From contig NZ_JAGGNA010000001.1 of assembly GCF_017875765.1 (NCBI RefSeq), positions 1,309,501-1,373,500 on the forward strand: a DNA stretch of 64,000 nt. Reading direction: 5' to 3'. A program made the translations under genes and the position numbers. Numbering within the stretch: position 1 is the stretch's first letter; the number at the start of each line of letters is the position of its first letter. Of the stretch, positions 1 to 7,908 are shown piece by piece. Under the pieces are notes generated by a model. The model worked only from the letters and a program-made list of their open reading frames with translations, made no database searches and had not been told where the DNA came from. The stretch is from Flavobacterium sp. CG_23.5 (GTDB taxonomy: Bacteria > Bacteroidota > Bacteroidia > Flavobacteriales > Flavobacteriaceae).

Positions 1-153
1 TGTATTTTTAGGTACAAAAATATTTAATTGTGGAATATTTGTCTCTTTCGCTTTTGAAGAGGATAAATAAGAAGTGTCAGTAATTTTTTTAGAACTGCAA
101 CTTACTAAAAAGACACCATTTAAAAGTAGTAGGAAACCAAGTGAAAAACGCAT
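1..153 (-). CDS. Partial lipoprotein, N-terminal 51 residues only
   Basis: Reading leftward from the ATG at 151-153, the frame stays open to the window edge. It begins with a hydrophobic signal sequence ending in a lipobox (FLVSC, Cys at residue 19) and a Ser/Lys-rich linker, so the product should be an SPII lipoprotein of the cell envelope. The last visible residues (LNIFVPKNT) resemble the start of small secreted alpha/beta-hydrolase esterases of Bacteroidota. That is a weak guess, because the catalytic part lies outside the window. Confidence 0.6.
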   Translation of the reverse strand, partial: MRFSLGFLLLLNGVFLVSCSSKKITDTSYLSSSKAKETNIPQLNIFVPKNT

Positions 154-554
154 TTTTTTTTACAAATATATTAATTTAATGTATAAAATCCAGCAACTAA
201 TTTTTAAAAATATTGTGTTAGTAGTATTAATTTTAAAAAAAAATTACCTGTAAATTACTAAAGAATTGAGCATTAATTTTATCTGTTTTGCTGTCGTAAA
301 TTGATGACTATTTTTAGTTATAACTGAATTTAGCCAACGCTTTTTTAGTTTGTTTAACATTCAAAATTATTCTTTTTTGAATTTAATTCGTAAATTTGGG
401 TACTGCCCCAAAGTAAAAAAATTCATTTTGTAAGAACCTACACAAAATAGAAATTTTCATTCCAAAAGATTTTTTTCAATGTCTGGATTGGTCTTATTTT
501 TTAATTATTAGCAACCAAAAAACAATCGCACAAATTATAAAAAAAACAGGAATC
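154..554. other. AT-rich intergenic spacer, no gene seen
   Basis: This 401-nt spacer between the divergent lipoprotein fragment and the hibernation factor gene has stop codons in all frames. I see no strong hairpin or clear TTG / TAnnTTTG promoter pair. It presumably holds both divergent promoters. Confidence 0.5.
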
Positions 555-854
555 ATGGAAATAATTACTCAATTTGTTCGAACAAACAAAAATAATACCG
601 CGCAAAAATTAGTGACCGAAAAACTGGAACTTATTACCAAACATTTTGATTGGGTAATTCGGGCAAATGTTATATTCAAAGAAGATAAAGTCACTTATGG
701 TAAAGGCAAAATATGCGAAATTATTTTAAGTTGTCCCGGTGTTCTGCTATTTGCTTCCGCTGATAATGAATCTTTTGAAGTGGCAATCGCAGAAAGTATT
801 AGAGATCTAGAAATACAATTGCATAAACGAAAAAGTGAACTACAAACTTTCTAG
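555..854 (+). CDS. hpf: Ribosome hibernation promoting factor, short HPF/RaiA type
   Basis: The 99-residue product matches the short HPF/RaiA family, which binds the 30S decoding region and silences or dimerises ribosomes in stationary phase. The beta-alpha-beta-beta-beta-alpha pattern is readable: an N-terminal strand (MEIITQFVRT), the helix with EKLELITKHFDWV, three strands, and a C-terminal helix (AIAESIRDLEIQLHKRKSEL). There is no C-terminal dimerisation extension, so it is the short form. The ATG follows an A-rich stretch with AGGA. Its neighbours (rhodaneses, DUF892 ferritin-like protein) fit a general stress or stationary-phase setting. Confidence 0.85.
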   Translation: MEIITQFVRTNKNNTAQKLVTEKLELITKHFDWVIRANVIFKEDKVTYGKGKICEIILSCPGVLLFASADNESFEVAIAESIRDLEIQLHKRKSELQTF

Positions 855-1194
855 TGTACTATAATCCAAAATTACCAAGAATAAAGTTTCCTGCTTTTAA
901 ACTGCCTTAATACTAGTGATGATTTCAGCTTTACTGTAAATTCAAGACTCAATCCTATTTTGCGCAGCAGAACAAAATCTTAATACAAATTTGCACTCCA
1001 TTTTTCATTGGTAAAAAAAAATGAAATGGATTAAATTTTATCTTGTGTAACAAAAGTTACTGTACAGCGCTTCTTGTTCTATTACTTTTGTTTAAATAAA
1101 AATAGAATCACTTGACTTTGCAACCGATGATTACATCAAAAACAGTTTGGTTTTTGCGCAAGCAATAAAAAATTAATTTTTAAAATCGAAAAAA
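855..1194. other. Intergenic spacer with a possible -7 element
   Basis: No coding potential is visible in these 340 nt. A match to the Bacteroidota -7 consensus (TACTTTTG, 1083-1090) lies about 105 nt upstream of the first rhodanese gene. There is no TTG at the expected -33 distance, so promoter assignment is weak. Confidence 0.35.
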
Positions 1195-1479
1195 ATGAAA
1201 ATAGAAAACTTGATTAAAGAAAAAGCATGCACCATCGTAGATGTACGAACACATGAAGAATTCATGGGCGGTCATGTCGCAGATTCCATTAATATTCCAA
1301 TGGGAGAAATACAGGAAAGAATGGAAGAATTAAAGAATTTAAAAGCACCATTAATACTTTGTTGCGCATCAGGAAACCGAAGTGGACAAGCGCAACATTT
1401 TCTTTCACAAAAGGGAATTGATTGCTATAATGGCGGTTCATGGCTAGATGTAAATTACTTTCAATCACAAACCACTTAA
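1195..1479 (+). CDS. Single-domain rhodanese-like protein
   Basis: A 94-residue single rhodanese domain, a sulfurtransferase-type fold. It shows the typical N-terminal DVRTHEEFMGGHV segment and an active loop starting with the catalytic Cys, CASGNR (about residues 62-67), preceded by a second Cys. A six-residue loop fits a sulfurtransferase rather than the longer loop of Cdc25-like phosphatases. There is no signal peptide, so it is cytoplasmic. The stop codon is 5 nt before the start of a second rhodanese, so the two are surely co-transcribed. The physiological sulfur donor or acceptor cannot be read from the sequence. Confidence 0.85.
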   Translation: MKIENLIKEKACTIVDVRTHEEFMGGHVADSINIPMGEIQERMEELKNLKAPLILCCASGNRSGQAQHFLSQKGIDCYNGGSWLDVNYFQSQTT

Positions 1480-1484
1480 ATAAA

Positions 1485-1805
1485 ATGATAAATACAATCA
1501 AAAAAATATTGGGTTTTGGACCAAAAGTTGACTATGCCACTTTAGTAAAACAAGGCGCCATTATTCTGGATGTACGAAGCAAAGGGGAATTCTCGGGAGG
1601 ACACATTAATGGTTCCATTAACATTTCGGTAGATATGTTAAGTAGCAACTTAGCTAAACTAAAAGATAAAAACAAAACAATTATTACCTGTTGTGCTTCG
1701 GGAATGCGGAGTGCTTCTGCTAAAAGTATTCTGAAATCAAATGGTTATTCACAGGTGTATAATGGAGGTGGATGGAGCAGCCTGCAAAACAAAATAAAAT
1801 CGTAA
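1485..1805 (+). CDS. Second tandem rhodanese-like protein
   Basis: The 106-residue product has a rhodanese domain with LDVRSKGEFSGGH near the N-terminus and the active loop CASGMR, again preceded by Cys. I start it at the ATG at 1485. An upstream in-frame ATG at 1440 would lie inside the previous gene. The loops of the two neighbours differ by one residue (N versus M), and both keep the same C-terminal pattern (YNGG-W). This indicates tandem duplication and divergence. An extra N-terminal segment (INTIKKILGFGPK) distinguishes this copy. Confidence 0.85.
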   Translation: MINTIKKILGFGPKVDYATLVKQGAIILDVRSKGEFSGGHINGSINISVDMLSSNLAKLKDKNKTIITCCASGMRSASAKSILKSNGYSQVYNGGGWSSLQNKIKS

Positions 1806-2036
1806 AAGAACTTTCGTGAAAAGTAAAATCTAGATTCCAAAACGGTAATTAATAAGCGTATTTTTTAAAGACACTAATTATATATTTTTAGTATAACAAA
1901 ACTATTCCTATTTACAAATCGTTAATTAACAGTTATTTGAACGTTCTTTTGTTTAATTTTATAAAACTTAAACGATAAGTGAATAGTCTCCTTGACTACA
2001 ACTCAGTTTAACGTTATTAATTTAAAAACAACTGTT

Positions 2037-2600
2037 ATGGAATCGAAAATGAATAAACAAGAAAGCGAAAAAGAAGTTGTAAAAGCAAAAGCAAATGCAG
2101 CTCAAGGCTTGAGAGAATTATTTGAAGTTGGTTTAAAAGACATTTACTCTGCTGAAAAAGTGTTGAGTAAAAGTTTACCAAAAATGGTTAGTAATGCTTC
2201 CTCTCCAGAATTAGTGACTGCCTTAAAAAATCATTTAACTGAAACAGAACATCACGTTTCCCGTTTAGAAAAAATATTTGAAGTAACCGGAATAAAACCG
2301 ACTGCGAAAAAATGTGAAGCAATGGAAGGATTAATAAAAGAGAGCAATGTCACAATGGAAGCAACCAAACTAGGAAATGTACGCGACGCAGGAATCATTG
2401 CGGCGGGACAAAAGGTTAAACATTATGAAATTGCTACTTATGGAACTTTACATGCCTTTGCTCAAACACTAGGTGAAAGTAAAGCCGCAGAAATGCTGGC
2501 TATGACGCTCAATGAACAGAAAAAAACAGATGCCGCGTTAACTGGAATTGCATTATCGGCAATTAATAAACAAGCAGCATCATTAAGTATGAAACACTAA
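2037..2600 (+). CDS. DUF892 (YciE/YciF-type) ferritin-like protein
   Basis: The 187-residue product matches the DUF892 ferritin-like family. Its start (RELFEVGLKDIYSAEKVLSK), ETEHHVSRLEKIFE, and the later KHYEIATYGTLHAFAQTLGE helix give the E...ExxH...E pattern of a di-metal four-helix bundle. Family members are stress-induced, and their biochemical role is poorly defined. I chose the ATG at 2037 (MESKMNKQES). The frame can extend to a TTG at 1992, but that part has no family similarity. A strong hairpin terminator follows at 2641. It appears monocistronic. Confidence 0.85.
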   Translation: MESKMNKQESEKEVVKAKANAAQGLRELFEVGLKDIYSAEKVLSKSLPKMVSNASSPELVTALKNHLTETEHHVSRLEKIFEVTGIKPTAKKCEAMEGLIKESNVTMEATKLGNVRDAGIIAAGQKVKHYEIATYGTLHAFAQTLGESKAAEMLAMTLNEQKKTDAALTGIALSAINKQAASLSMKH

Positions 2601-2640
2601 TTTGAATTAATTATAATTGATTACGACTTGTTTTCAATAA

Positions 2641-2668
2641 AAAAAGCCTGCTTCATGCAGGCTTTTTT
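2641..2668 (+). terminator. Intrinsic terminator after the DUF892 gene
   Basis: A perfect AAGCCTGC / GCAGGCTT stem with a TTCAT loop is followed by a T run and preceded by an A run. It sits 40 nt past the DUF892 stop codon. Confidence 0.85.
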
Positions 2669-2749
2669 ATGGCCAATTGTAGCTTATTTCATTGCTGTTT
2701 TTAACTAACTTTCATGATTTATATCGACGTTAAATATTCAAAAAAACTA

Positions 2750-2780
2750 TTGCCTTAACCCTAAATAAAAATTACATTTG
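2750..2780 (+). promoter_or_regulatory. Bacteroidota-type sigma-A promoter for transketolase
   Basis: TTG at 2750-2752 and a perfect TAnnTTTG element (TACATTTG, 2773-2780) are separated by 20 nt, the spacing expected for Flavobacterium housekeeping promoters. Transcription should start near 2786, giving a leader of about 20 nt before the ATG at 2806. Confidence 0.65.
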
Positions 2781-2805
2781 CAGCAGTTTAACTTTTACAC
2801 ACAAA

Positions 2806-3660
2806 ATGAAGCCTAACACACAACAATTAAACGATTTAACTATCCAAGTCAGAAGAGACATTCTTCGAATGGTACACGCAGTCAACTCAGGACATCCTGG
2901 AGGATCTCTTGGCTGTACTGAATTTCTTGTCGCCTTGTACCAAAATCTAATGGAACGTAAAGAAGGTTTTGATATGGACGGTATTGGAGAAGATCTTTTC
3001 TTCCTTTCTAACGGACATATTTCTCCTGTATTTTATAGCGTTTTGGCTAGAACTGGGTATTTCCCAATTTCTGAATTAGCAACGTTCCGTTTGATCAATT
3101 CAAGATTACAAGGACATCCAACTACTCACGACAGTTTACCGGGAGTGAGAATTGCGTCAGGATCTCTTGGACAAGGATTATCAGTAGGAATTGGTGCCGC
3201 TCAAGCTAAAAAATTAAATGGTGACAACCATATTATTTACACGCTTCACGGAGATGGTGAGTTACAAGAAGGTCAAAACTGGGAAGCAATTATGTATGCT
3301 TCTGCAAAAAAGGTAGATAATATTATTGCTACAATCGATTTAAACGGAAAACAAATTGACGGAACTACTGATGAAGTTTTAGCAATGGGAAGTATTCGCG
3401 CTAAATTTGAAGCATTTGATTGGGATGTTTTGGAAATTGAAAAAGGAAACGACCTTGAAGCAATCATTGCAGGTATGACAGATGCTAAAACAAGAACTGG
3501 AAAAGGAAAACCGGTTTGTGTATTGTTGCATACTGAAATGGGTAACGGAGTAGATTTTATGATGAATACTCACGCTTGGCACGGTAAAGCACCAAATGAT
3601 GCGCAACTTGACAATGCTTTAGGACAAAATTATAATACTGGAGGTAATTCAGACTATTAG
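2806..3660 (+). CDS. Transketolase, N-terminal (TPP-binding) subunit
   Basis: A 284-residue polypeptide equivalent to the first half of transketolase, the thiamine-diphosphate enzyme of the non-oxidative pentose phosphate pathway. It carries the substrate/TPP histidine motif GHPGGSLG (about residue 30) and the TPP-Mg motif GDGELQEGQNWE ending in DLNGKQ (about 145-180). The other half is the next gene, 55 nt downstream, so the enzyme is a split alpha2beta2 type as in many Bacteroidota. A clear promoter lies just upstream. Confidence 0.93.
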   Translation: MKPNTQQLNDLTIQVRRDILRMVHAVNSGHPGGSLGCTEFLVALYQNLMERKEGFDMDGIGEDLFFLSNGHISPVFYSVLARTGYFPISELATFRLINSRLQGHPTTHDSLPGVRIASGSLGQGLSVGIGAAQAKKLNGDNHIIYTLHGDGELQEGQNWEAIMYASAKKVDNIIATIDLNGKQIDGTTDEVLAMGSIRAKFEAFDWDVLEIEKGNDLEAIIAGMTDAKTRTGKGKPVCVLLHTEMGNGVDFMMNTHAWHGKAPNDAQLDNALGQNYNTGGNSDY

Positions 3661-3715
3661 GAAGTGTTCAGTAATTAGTGTTCAATAGAATACTGCCAAA
3701 AATCTAAATTGAAAA

Positions 3716-4669
3716 ATGAAAAAATATACAAATACAGGAAGTAAAGATACTCGTTCGGGTTTTGGAGCGGGAATGACTGAGTTAGGTCAAAAGAATGAAA
3801 ATGTGGTTGCACTTTGTGCGGATTTAATTGGTTCTTTAAAATTTGATGACTTCAAGAAAAATCATCCAGAGCGTTTTTTCCAAATTGGTATTGCTGAAGC
3901 AAACATGATTGGAATCGCAGCAGGATTAACGATTGGTGGTAAAATTCCTTTTACAGGAACTTTCGCTAACTTTTCTACAGGAAGAGTGTATGACCAAATT
4001 CGTCAATCAGTTGCTTATTCTGAAAAAAATGTGAAAATTTGTGCTTCACATGCAGGATTAACTTTAGGAGAAGATGGCGCAACACACCAAATTCTTGAAG
4101 ATATAGGTTTGATGAAAATGTTACCGGGAATGACTGTAATCAATACTTGTGATTACAATCAAACTAAAGCGGCTACATTAGCAATTGCAGATCACCATGG
4201 TCCAGTTTACTTGCGTTTTGGTCGTCCGGTAGTTCCTAATTTCATGCCAGCTGATGAGCCTTTCGAAATTGGAAAAGCAATACTTTTAAACGAAGGAACT
4301 AACGTAACTATTGTTGCTACAGGACATCTAGTTTGGGAAGCGCTAATTGCTGCTGAAGCATTAGAAGCTAAAGGAATTTCGGCTGAAGTTATCAATATTC
4401 ATACAATCAAGCCACTTGACGAAGCAGCGATTTTGAAATCATTGGCAAAAACCAAATGTATTGTTACTGCTGAAGAGCACAACATTCTAGGTGGTCTTGG
4501 CGAAAGCGTTTCTAGAGTATTGGCATTACACCATCCAGCTCCACAAGAGTTTGTTGCGGTAAATGACAGTTTTGGAGAATCTGGAACACCAGAGCAATTA
4601 ATGGATAAATACAAATTGAACAATCAAGCGATTGTTGAAGCTGTAGAAAGAGTTATTAAAAGAAAATAA
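3716..4669 (+). CDS. Transketolase, C-terminal (Pyr/C) subunit
   Basis: A 317-residue second half of transketolase. It has the pyrimidine-binding domain with the catalytic Glu segment (FFQIGIAEANMIGIAAGL), the loop CASHAGLTLGEDGATHQ, and a C-terminal transketolase_C domain (VTAEEHNILGGLGE). It must pair with the upstream TPP-domain subunit to form active sites at the interface. The 55-nt gap and shared orientation indicate one operon, closed by the hairpin at 4685. Confidence 0.93.
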   Translation: MKKYTNTGSKDTRSGFGAGMTELGQKNENVVALCADLIGSLKFDDFKKNHPERFFQIGIAEANMIGIAAGLTIGGKIPFTGTFANFSTGRVYDQIRQSVAYSEKNVKICASHAGLTLGEDGATHQILEDIGLMKMLPGMTVINTCDYNQTKAATLAIADHHGPVYLRFGRPVVPNFMPADEPFEIGKAILLNEGTNVTIVATGHLVWEALIAAEALEAKGISAEVINIHTIKPLDEAAILKSLAKTKCIVTAEEHNILGGLGESVSRVLALHHPAPQEFVAVNDSFGESGTPEQLMDKYKLNNQAIVEAVERVIKRK

Positions 4670-4684
4670 CTCCTTTTTAATCAT

Positions 4685-4724
4685 AAAAAAATCCCGTTCA
4701 TTTATTTGAACGGGATTTTTTTTA
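4685..4724. terminator. Bidirectional terminator between transketolase and FKBP genes
   Basis: The stem ATCCCGTTCA / TGAACGGGAT is flanked by A and T runs on both sides, between converging genes. It can stop transcription from either strand. Confidence 0.85.
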
Positions 4725-4742
4725 CCTGCTTATTTTTATACT

Positions 4743-5717
4743 TTATGGATGACAAGTAGGATCTAAATAATTTTTCTTTCCTGAAGTACAAGTTGGAATA
4801 CTTGCAAATGGATAAGCTATTCCTGTTGCTGGATTTTTAATTTCTAATTTAGTTGTATAATTGTCGCCATCATCATCAACATCAACAAAGTTCGCAATAC
4901 CATCTCCATCAGTATCATCGGGATTTACAACGCCAGTAGCTAAAGCTCTTACATAACGATCTCCGTTTATATCTTCTAGATAAGATGGAATTCCATCACC
5001 ATCTTGATCCAAACGTTGAATTTCGTATAATTTAAAACTGAATACCAAAGGAACATAAGCCGGTATCGTTCCACTTCCAGAGGCATAATAGGCTAATCCT
5101 GAAGGAATGAACATTACTCCAGCTCCGAAATTAGTAAAAGATACCGTTCCATCTGCGTTTAAAATAGGTTTGTCTCCCGTTTTAAATTGTGGAAAAGTTT
5201 CCCCCCATCCTACTATGGTACTGAATAAACTCAACATTTGTTGTGGATACTTAACTTCTTCAAATTGAGTTGTAGTCAGTGTTGTAACACCCGAGGTAGA
5301 AATTTGCTCTAAAAAATTTCCCTTGTACGATGCTAACACACCGTCAACATTACAAGGTGATTCTCCTACCCCTTCTCTCAAAACTAAATAATATAAGTTA
5401 TAAGTAATATTATTAAGAACTACATCTTTACTCAAAAGTTTAGGAAAACCAGTGTTGTTTTTATAAGACATAACAGATGGTTGACTTCCTCCAACAGGAA
5501 TCTTTGTAAATACTACATCCTGATCATCAGGAGCGCCAGGATTATTTGTAACGGTAATATAGTTGGTATTTAGATATTCTTCTATGACGGTCATATCAGA
5601 AGTATTTTGTATTGCATAATCTCTAAGTGGTTCAACCGTAGCAGTATCATTCTTCGAACATGAAAATAAAGAGAGAGTTGTAATTAATAGAATAAAATAA
5701 TACTTAAATTTGTTCAT
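4743..5717 (-). CDS. FKBP-type peptidyl-prolyl isomerase lipoprotein with acidic Ca-binding tail
   Basis: A 324-residue lipoprotein (lipobox LFSC, Cys about residue 20). The middle part ends in an FKBP-like pattern (FGAGVMFIPSGLAYYA, then IPAYVPLVFSFKLYEI, about residues 200-235), typical of envelope prolyl isomerases. After the FKBP fold comes a run of Asp-rich loops (DQDGDGIPSYLEDINGD, DDTDGDGIANFVDVDDDGD) like thrombospondin type 3 or EF-hand calcium loops. It probably acts in the periplasm or on the outer membrane in folding of exported proteins. It stands alone between convergent transketolase genes and a divergent S4 gene. Confidence 0.8.
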   Translation of the reverse strand: MNKFKYYFILLITTLSLFSCSKNDTATVEPLRDYAIQNTSDMTVIEEYLNTNYITVTNNPGAPDDQDVVFTKIPVGGSQPSVMSYKNNTGFPKLLSKDVVLNNITYNLYYLVLREGVGESPCNVDGVLASYKGNFLEQISTSGVTTLTTTQFEEVKYPQQMLSLFSTIVGWGETFPQFKTGDKPILNADGTVSFTNFGAGVMFIPSGLAYYASGSGTIPAYVPLVFSFKLYEIQRLDQDGDGIPSYLEDINGDRYVRALATGVVNPDDTDGDGIANFVDVDDDGDNYTTKLEIKNPATGIAYPFASIPTCTSGKKNYLDPTCHP

Positions 5718-5795
5718 TATAGCTGATTTTTAAGTGCGCAAGATACAATATTGATTGATTTTTGTAAACTATTTAACTCCGATTTTAGAAAATTT

Positions 5796-6182
5796 ATGAG
5801 AATAGATAAATATTTATGGTGCATGCGGTATTACAAAACCAGAAATATGGTTACGGAAGCTTGCAAAAAGAACCATGTTACCGTAAATGGGCTTGTTGCC
5901 AAACCCTCTAAGGAGGTTTTTCCTACTGATAAAATCACATTCAGGAAAGACCAAATCACACAAATCATCACCGTACTGGATATTCCGGAAAATCGGGTTG
6001 GTGCTAAACTTGTCGACATTTATCGAAAAAACGAAACGCCTTCCGAAGCCTATGCTCATTTAGAATTATTAAAATTATCGAAAGAGCATTATCGAAAAAA
6101 TGGAACGGGAAGACCGACCAAAAAAGATCGAAGAGATATTGACGAATTTGGAAACGAAATTAAAACTGATGAAGAAGATTAA
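5796..6182 (+). CDS. S4-domain RNA-binding protein (Hsp15/HslR-like)
   Basis: A 128-residue protein that starts directly with an S4 RNA-binding fold (MRIDKYLWCMRYYKTRNM...ACKKNHVTVNG), as in Hsp15, which rescues blocked 50S subunits carrying nascent chains. The C-terminal third is basic, then acidic (GRPTKKDRRDIDEF). The ATG at 5796 is preferred because the S4 motif begins there. An upstream ATG at 5751 would add an unrelated 15-residue tail. A phosphoribosyltransferase follows after 61 nt. Confidence 0.8.
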   Translation: MRIDKYLWCMRYYKTRNMVTEACKKNHVTVNGLVAKPSKEVFPTDKITFRKDQITQIITVLDIPENRVGAKLVDIYRKNETPSEAYAHLELLKLSKEHYRKNGTGRPTKKDRRDIDEFGNEIKTDEED

Positions 6183-6243
6183 AAAAGTTTGGGATCTAAA
6201 ATTATTCAGAAAATTTAAACTTTTAAACTTTTAAACAAAAACA

Positions 6244-6744
6244 ATGAACAAAAATATCATCTTAACGAATCAAGAAATTGAACACAAAATAAAAAGGATT
6301 GCTTACCAAATCTACGAAACATTTGTAGACGAGAAAGAAATAGTCATTGCAGGAATTGCAACTAACGGCTTTACTTTTGCCAAAAAGATTGCACAAGCTT
6401 TAGAAACCATTTCTTCACTTAAAGTTTCGCTTTGCGAAGTTCAAATTAACAAACAAAATCCCGAATTACCCATTCACACCTCATTAGACAAAGAACAATA
6501 TGCTAATAAAGGTTTGATACTTGTGGATGATGTTTTAAACTCCGGTACCACATTAATTTATGCAGTAAGACATTTCATAGACGTTCCTTTGAAAAAATTC
6601 AAAACTGCTGTCCTTGTTGACAGAAATCACAAGAAGTACCCTGTGAAAGCTGATTTTAAAGGAATATCTCTTTCTACATCCTTACTGGAGCATGTTCAAG
6701 TCGTTTTTGACGAAGACGGAAACAGTTATGCTTATTTAAGCTAA
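6244..6744 (+). CDS. Phosphoribosyltransferase-family protein (PyrR-like)
   Basis: A 166-residue type I PRTase fold. The PRPP-binding loop reads LILVDDVLNSGTTL (about residues 91-104), and an upstream GIATNGFTFA segment matches the pyrophosphate loop region. Overall size and order resemble PyrR/uracil PRTase-like proteins, but the substrate cannot be told from motifs. Its 3' end overlaps the convergent aroK 3' end by 9 nt, so there is no terminator between them. Confidence 0.75.
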   Translation: MNKNIILTNQEIEHKIKRIAYQIYETFVDEKEIVIAGIATNGFTFAKKIAQALETISSLKVSLCEVQINKQNPELPIHTSLDKEQYANKGLILVDDVLNSGTTLIYAVRHFIDVPLKKFKTAVLVDRNHKKYPVKADFKGISLSTSLLEHVQVVFDEDGNSYAYLS

Positions 6745-7254
6745 GATACTAACAATATCAAGTACTACCTGATCAATTGTTTTATCATCAACATTCACTT
6801 TATATTGTGCCTGATTGTAGTAAAAACTTCTTTCGAAAAGATGCATCGCAATAAACTCCTTCATTTCCTCATCACTTTTATGGGCAATAAGGGGTCTTTT
6901 GCTTTTATTAAGGGACAATCTGTTGAACAAAGTCTCTATGGATGCTCTCAAATACAAGGACAATACATTTTCACCTTTTAACAACTCGTGATTATTGGCA
7001 TAACAAGGCGTTCCGCCACCCAATCCAATTATAATAGGCTCAGAAGAATTCAATAATTCTAGGAAAGACGTATGTTCCAGTTTTCGAAAATAAATTTCGC
7101 CATGCTTTTCGAAAATCGCATTTATAGACAAATTTGTTTTGTCTTCGATATATTTATCCAGATCGACAAACGGCATTCCGATGATTTTTGATAGCGTTTT
7201 AGCAATAGTGGACTTCCCGCAACCCATATAGCCTAATAATATAATTTTTCTCAT
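6736..7254 (-). CDS. aroK: Shikimate kinase
   Basis: A 172-residue P-loop kinase that phosphorylates shikimate in the chorismate pathway. Visible motifs are the Walker A GYMGCGKST (residues 8-16), the shikimate-binding VDLDKYIED (about 30-38), GLGGGTPC (about 77-84), and the lid region LNKSKRPL. Length is normal for AroK. It is transcribed away from the tRNA cluster. A TTG-N23-TAAATTTG promoter overlaps the tRNA promoter on the other strand. Confidence 0.93.
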   Translation of the reverse strand: MRKIILLGYMGCGKSTIAKTLSKIIGMPFVDLDKYIEDKTNLSINAIFEKHGEIYFRKLEHTSFLELLNSSEPIIIGLGGGTPCYANNHELLKGENVLSLYLRASIETLFNRLSLNKSKRPLIAHKSDEEMKEFIAMHLFERSFYYNQAQYKVNVDDKTIDQVVLDIVSILA

Positions 7255-7304
7255 AGAATAAAACCTTATAAATTAAGGCGTTAAGATTTATTGATAAAAA
7301 AAGA

Positions 7305-7338
7305 CAAATTTATAATAAAATAGCTTGGAAAACTCCAA
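7305..7338 (-). promoter_or_regulatory. Predicted aroK promoter
   Basis: On the minus strand a perfect -7 element TAAATTTG (7305-7312) is preceded 23 nt upstream by TTG (7336-7338). The spacing is at the long end. It is interleaved with the tRNA promoter on the plus strand. Confidence 0.4.
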
Positions 7339-7356
7339 AATAAGTCCTTATATTTG
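7325..7356 (+). promoter_or_regulatory. Predicted promoter of the tRNA cluster
   Basis: TTG at 7325-7327 and a perfect TAnnTTTG element (TATATTTG, 7349-7356) are separated by 21 nt. The first tRNA starts 24 nt after the -7 box. Confidence 0.6.
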
Positions 7357-7380
7357 CACCCGCATTCAAGGAAAGAATAT

Positions 7381-7453
7381 GACTCGATAGCTCAGTTGGT
7401 AGAGCACATCACTTTTAATGATGGGGTCCTGGGTTCGAGCCCCAGTCGGGTCA
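7381..7453 (+). tRNA. tRNA-Lys (anticodon TTT), copy 1
   Basis: A 73-nt cloverleaf. The acceptor stem GACTCGA / TCGGGTC has one T-G wobble. The D arm is GCTC...GAGC, the anticodon stem CATCA / TGATG has the loop CTTTTAA, and the T arm holds GGTTCGAGCC. The discriminator base is A and CCA is not encoded. Confidence 0.95.
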
Positions 7454-7492
7454 CAATTTTAGTGATCAACACATAATTTCCTTGAAAGCATT

Positions 7493-7565
7493 GACTCGAT
7501 AGCTCAGTTGGTAGAGCACATCACTTTTAATGATGGGGTCCTGGGTTCGAGCCCCAGTCGGGTCA
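7493..7565 (+). tRNA. tRNA-Lys (anticodon TTT), copy 2
   Basis: Identical over all 73 nt to the first tRNA-Lys and 39 nt downstream of it, so a tandem duplicate on the same transcript. Confidence 0.95.
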
Positions 7566-7608
7566 CTAAAAGGTTGTTCGCCATGGCGAATGACCTTTTC
7601 TTTTTTTA

Positions 7609-7691
7609 GGCCACGTGGAGAAACGGTAGACTTGCCAGCTTGAGGGGCTGGTGCTCGCAAGGGCGTGTGGGTTCAAATCCCACCGTGGTCA
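7609..7691 (+). tRNA. tRNA-Leu (anticodon GAG)
   Basis: An 83-nt class II tRNA. The acceptor is GGCCACG / CGTGGTC with one G-T pair, and the anticodon stem CCAGC / GCTGG carries the loop TTGAGGG. It has a long variable arm (TGCTCGCAAGGGCGT) and the T arm GTGGG / CCCAC around TTCAAAT. The discriminator base is A. Its last bases plus downstream sequence recur about 220 nt further on. Confidence 0.93.
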
Positions 7692-7696
7692 CGAAT

Positions 7697-7759
7697 AAAT
7701 AAAATACCCAAATTAAATAGTAAAGCTCGTTTTAACTATTTAATTTGGGTATTTTATTT
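7697..7759 (+). terminator. Long perfect hairpin ending the tRNA transcript
   Basis: Two 25-nt arms (7697-7721 and 7735-7759) are perfect reverse complements around a 13-nt loop, and the right arm runs into a T-rich end. It begins 5 nt after tRNA-Leu. It probably terminates the tRNA operon, but the stem is much longer than the other terminators here. Confidence 0.75.
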
Positions 7760-7798
7760 TCAAAGCGGAGCTTTGTTGAGAAGGACGAGGTCAATCTC
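7756..7798 (+). repeat. Dispersed repeat, copy A
   Basis: The unit starts TATTTTCAAAGCGGA, continues CTTTGTTGAGAAGGACGA and ends TCAATC. It contains a small hairpin (CAAAGC / GCTTTG). Related copies lie at 7860-7901 and 17757-17795. Confidence 0.6.
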
Positions 7799-7859
7799 TA
7801 CATATAACAAAGTCATGAAAAATCATAAAGTTTACTTGAAATTATTTTTGAAGCATTTT

Positions 7860-7901
7860 TATTTTCAAAGCGGATCTTTGTTCGGAAAGACGAAGTCAAT
7901 C
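7860..7901 (+). repeat. Dispersed repeat, copy B
   Basis: The same unit as copy A with substitutions (CGGATCTTTG, GAAAGACGAAG, TCAATC). It is followed directly by a copy of the tRNA-Leu 3' flank. Confidence 0.6.
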
Positions 7902-7908
7902 CCAAACA

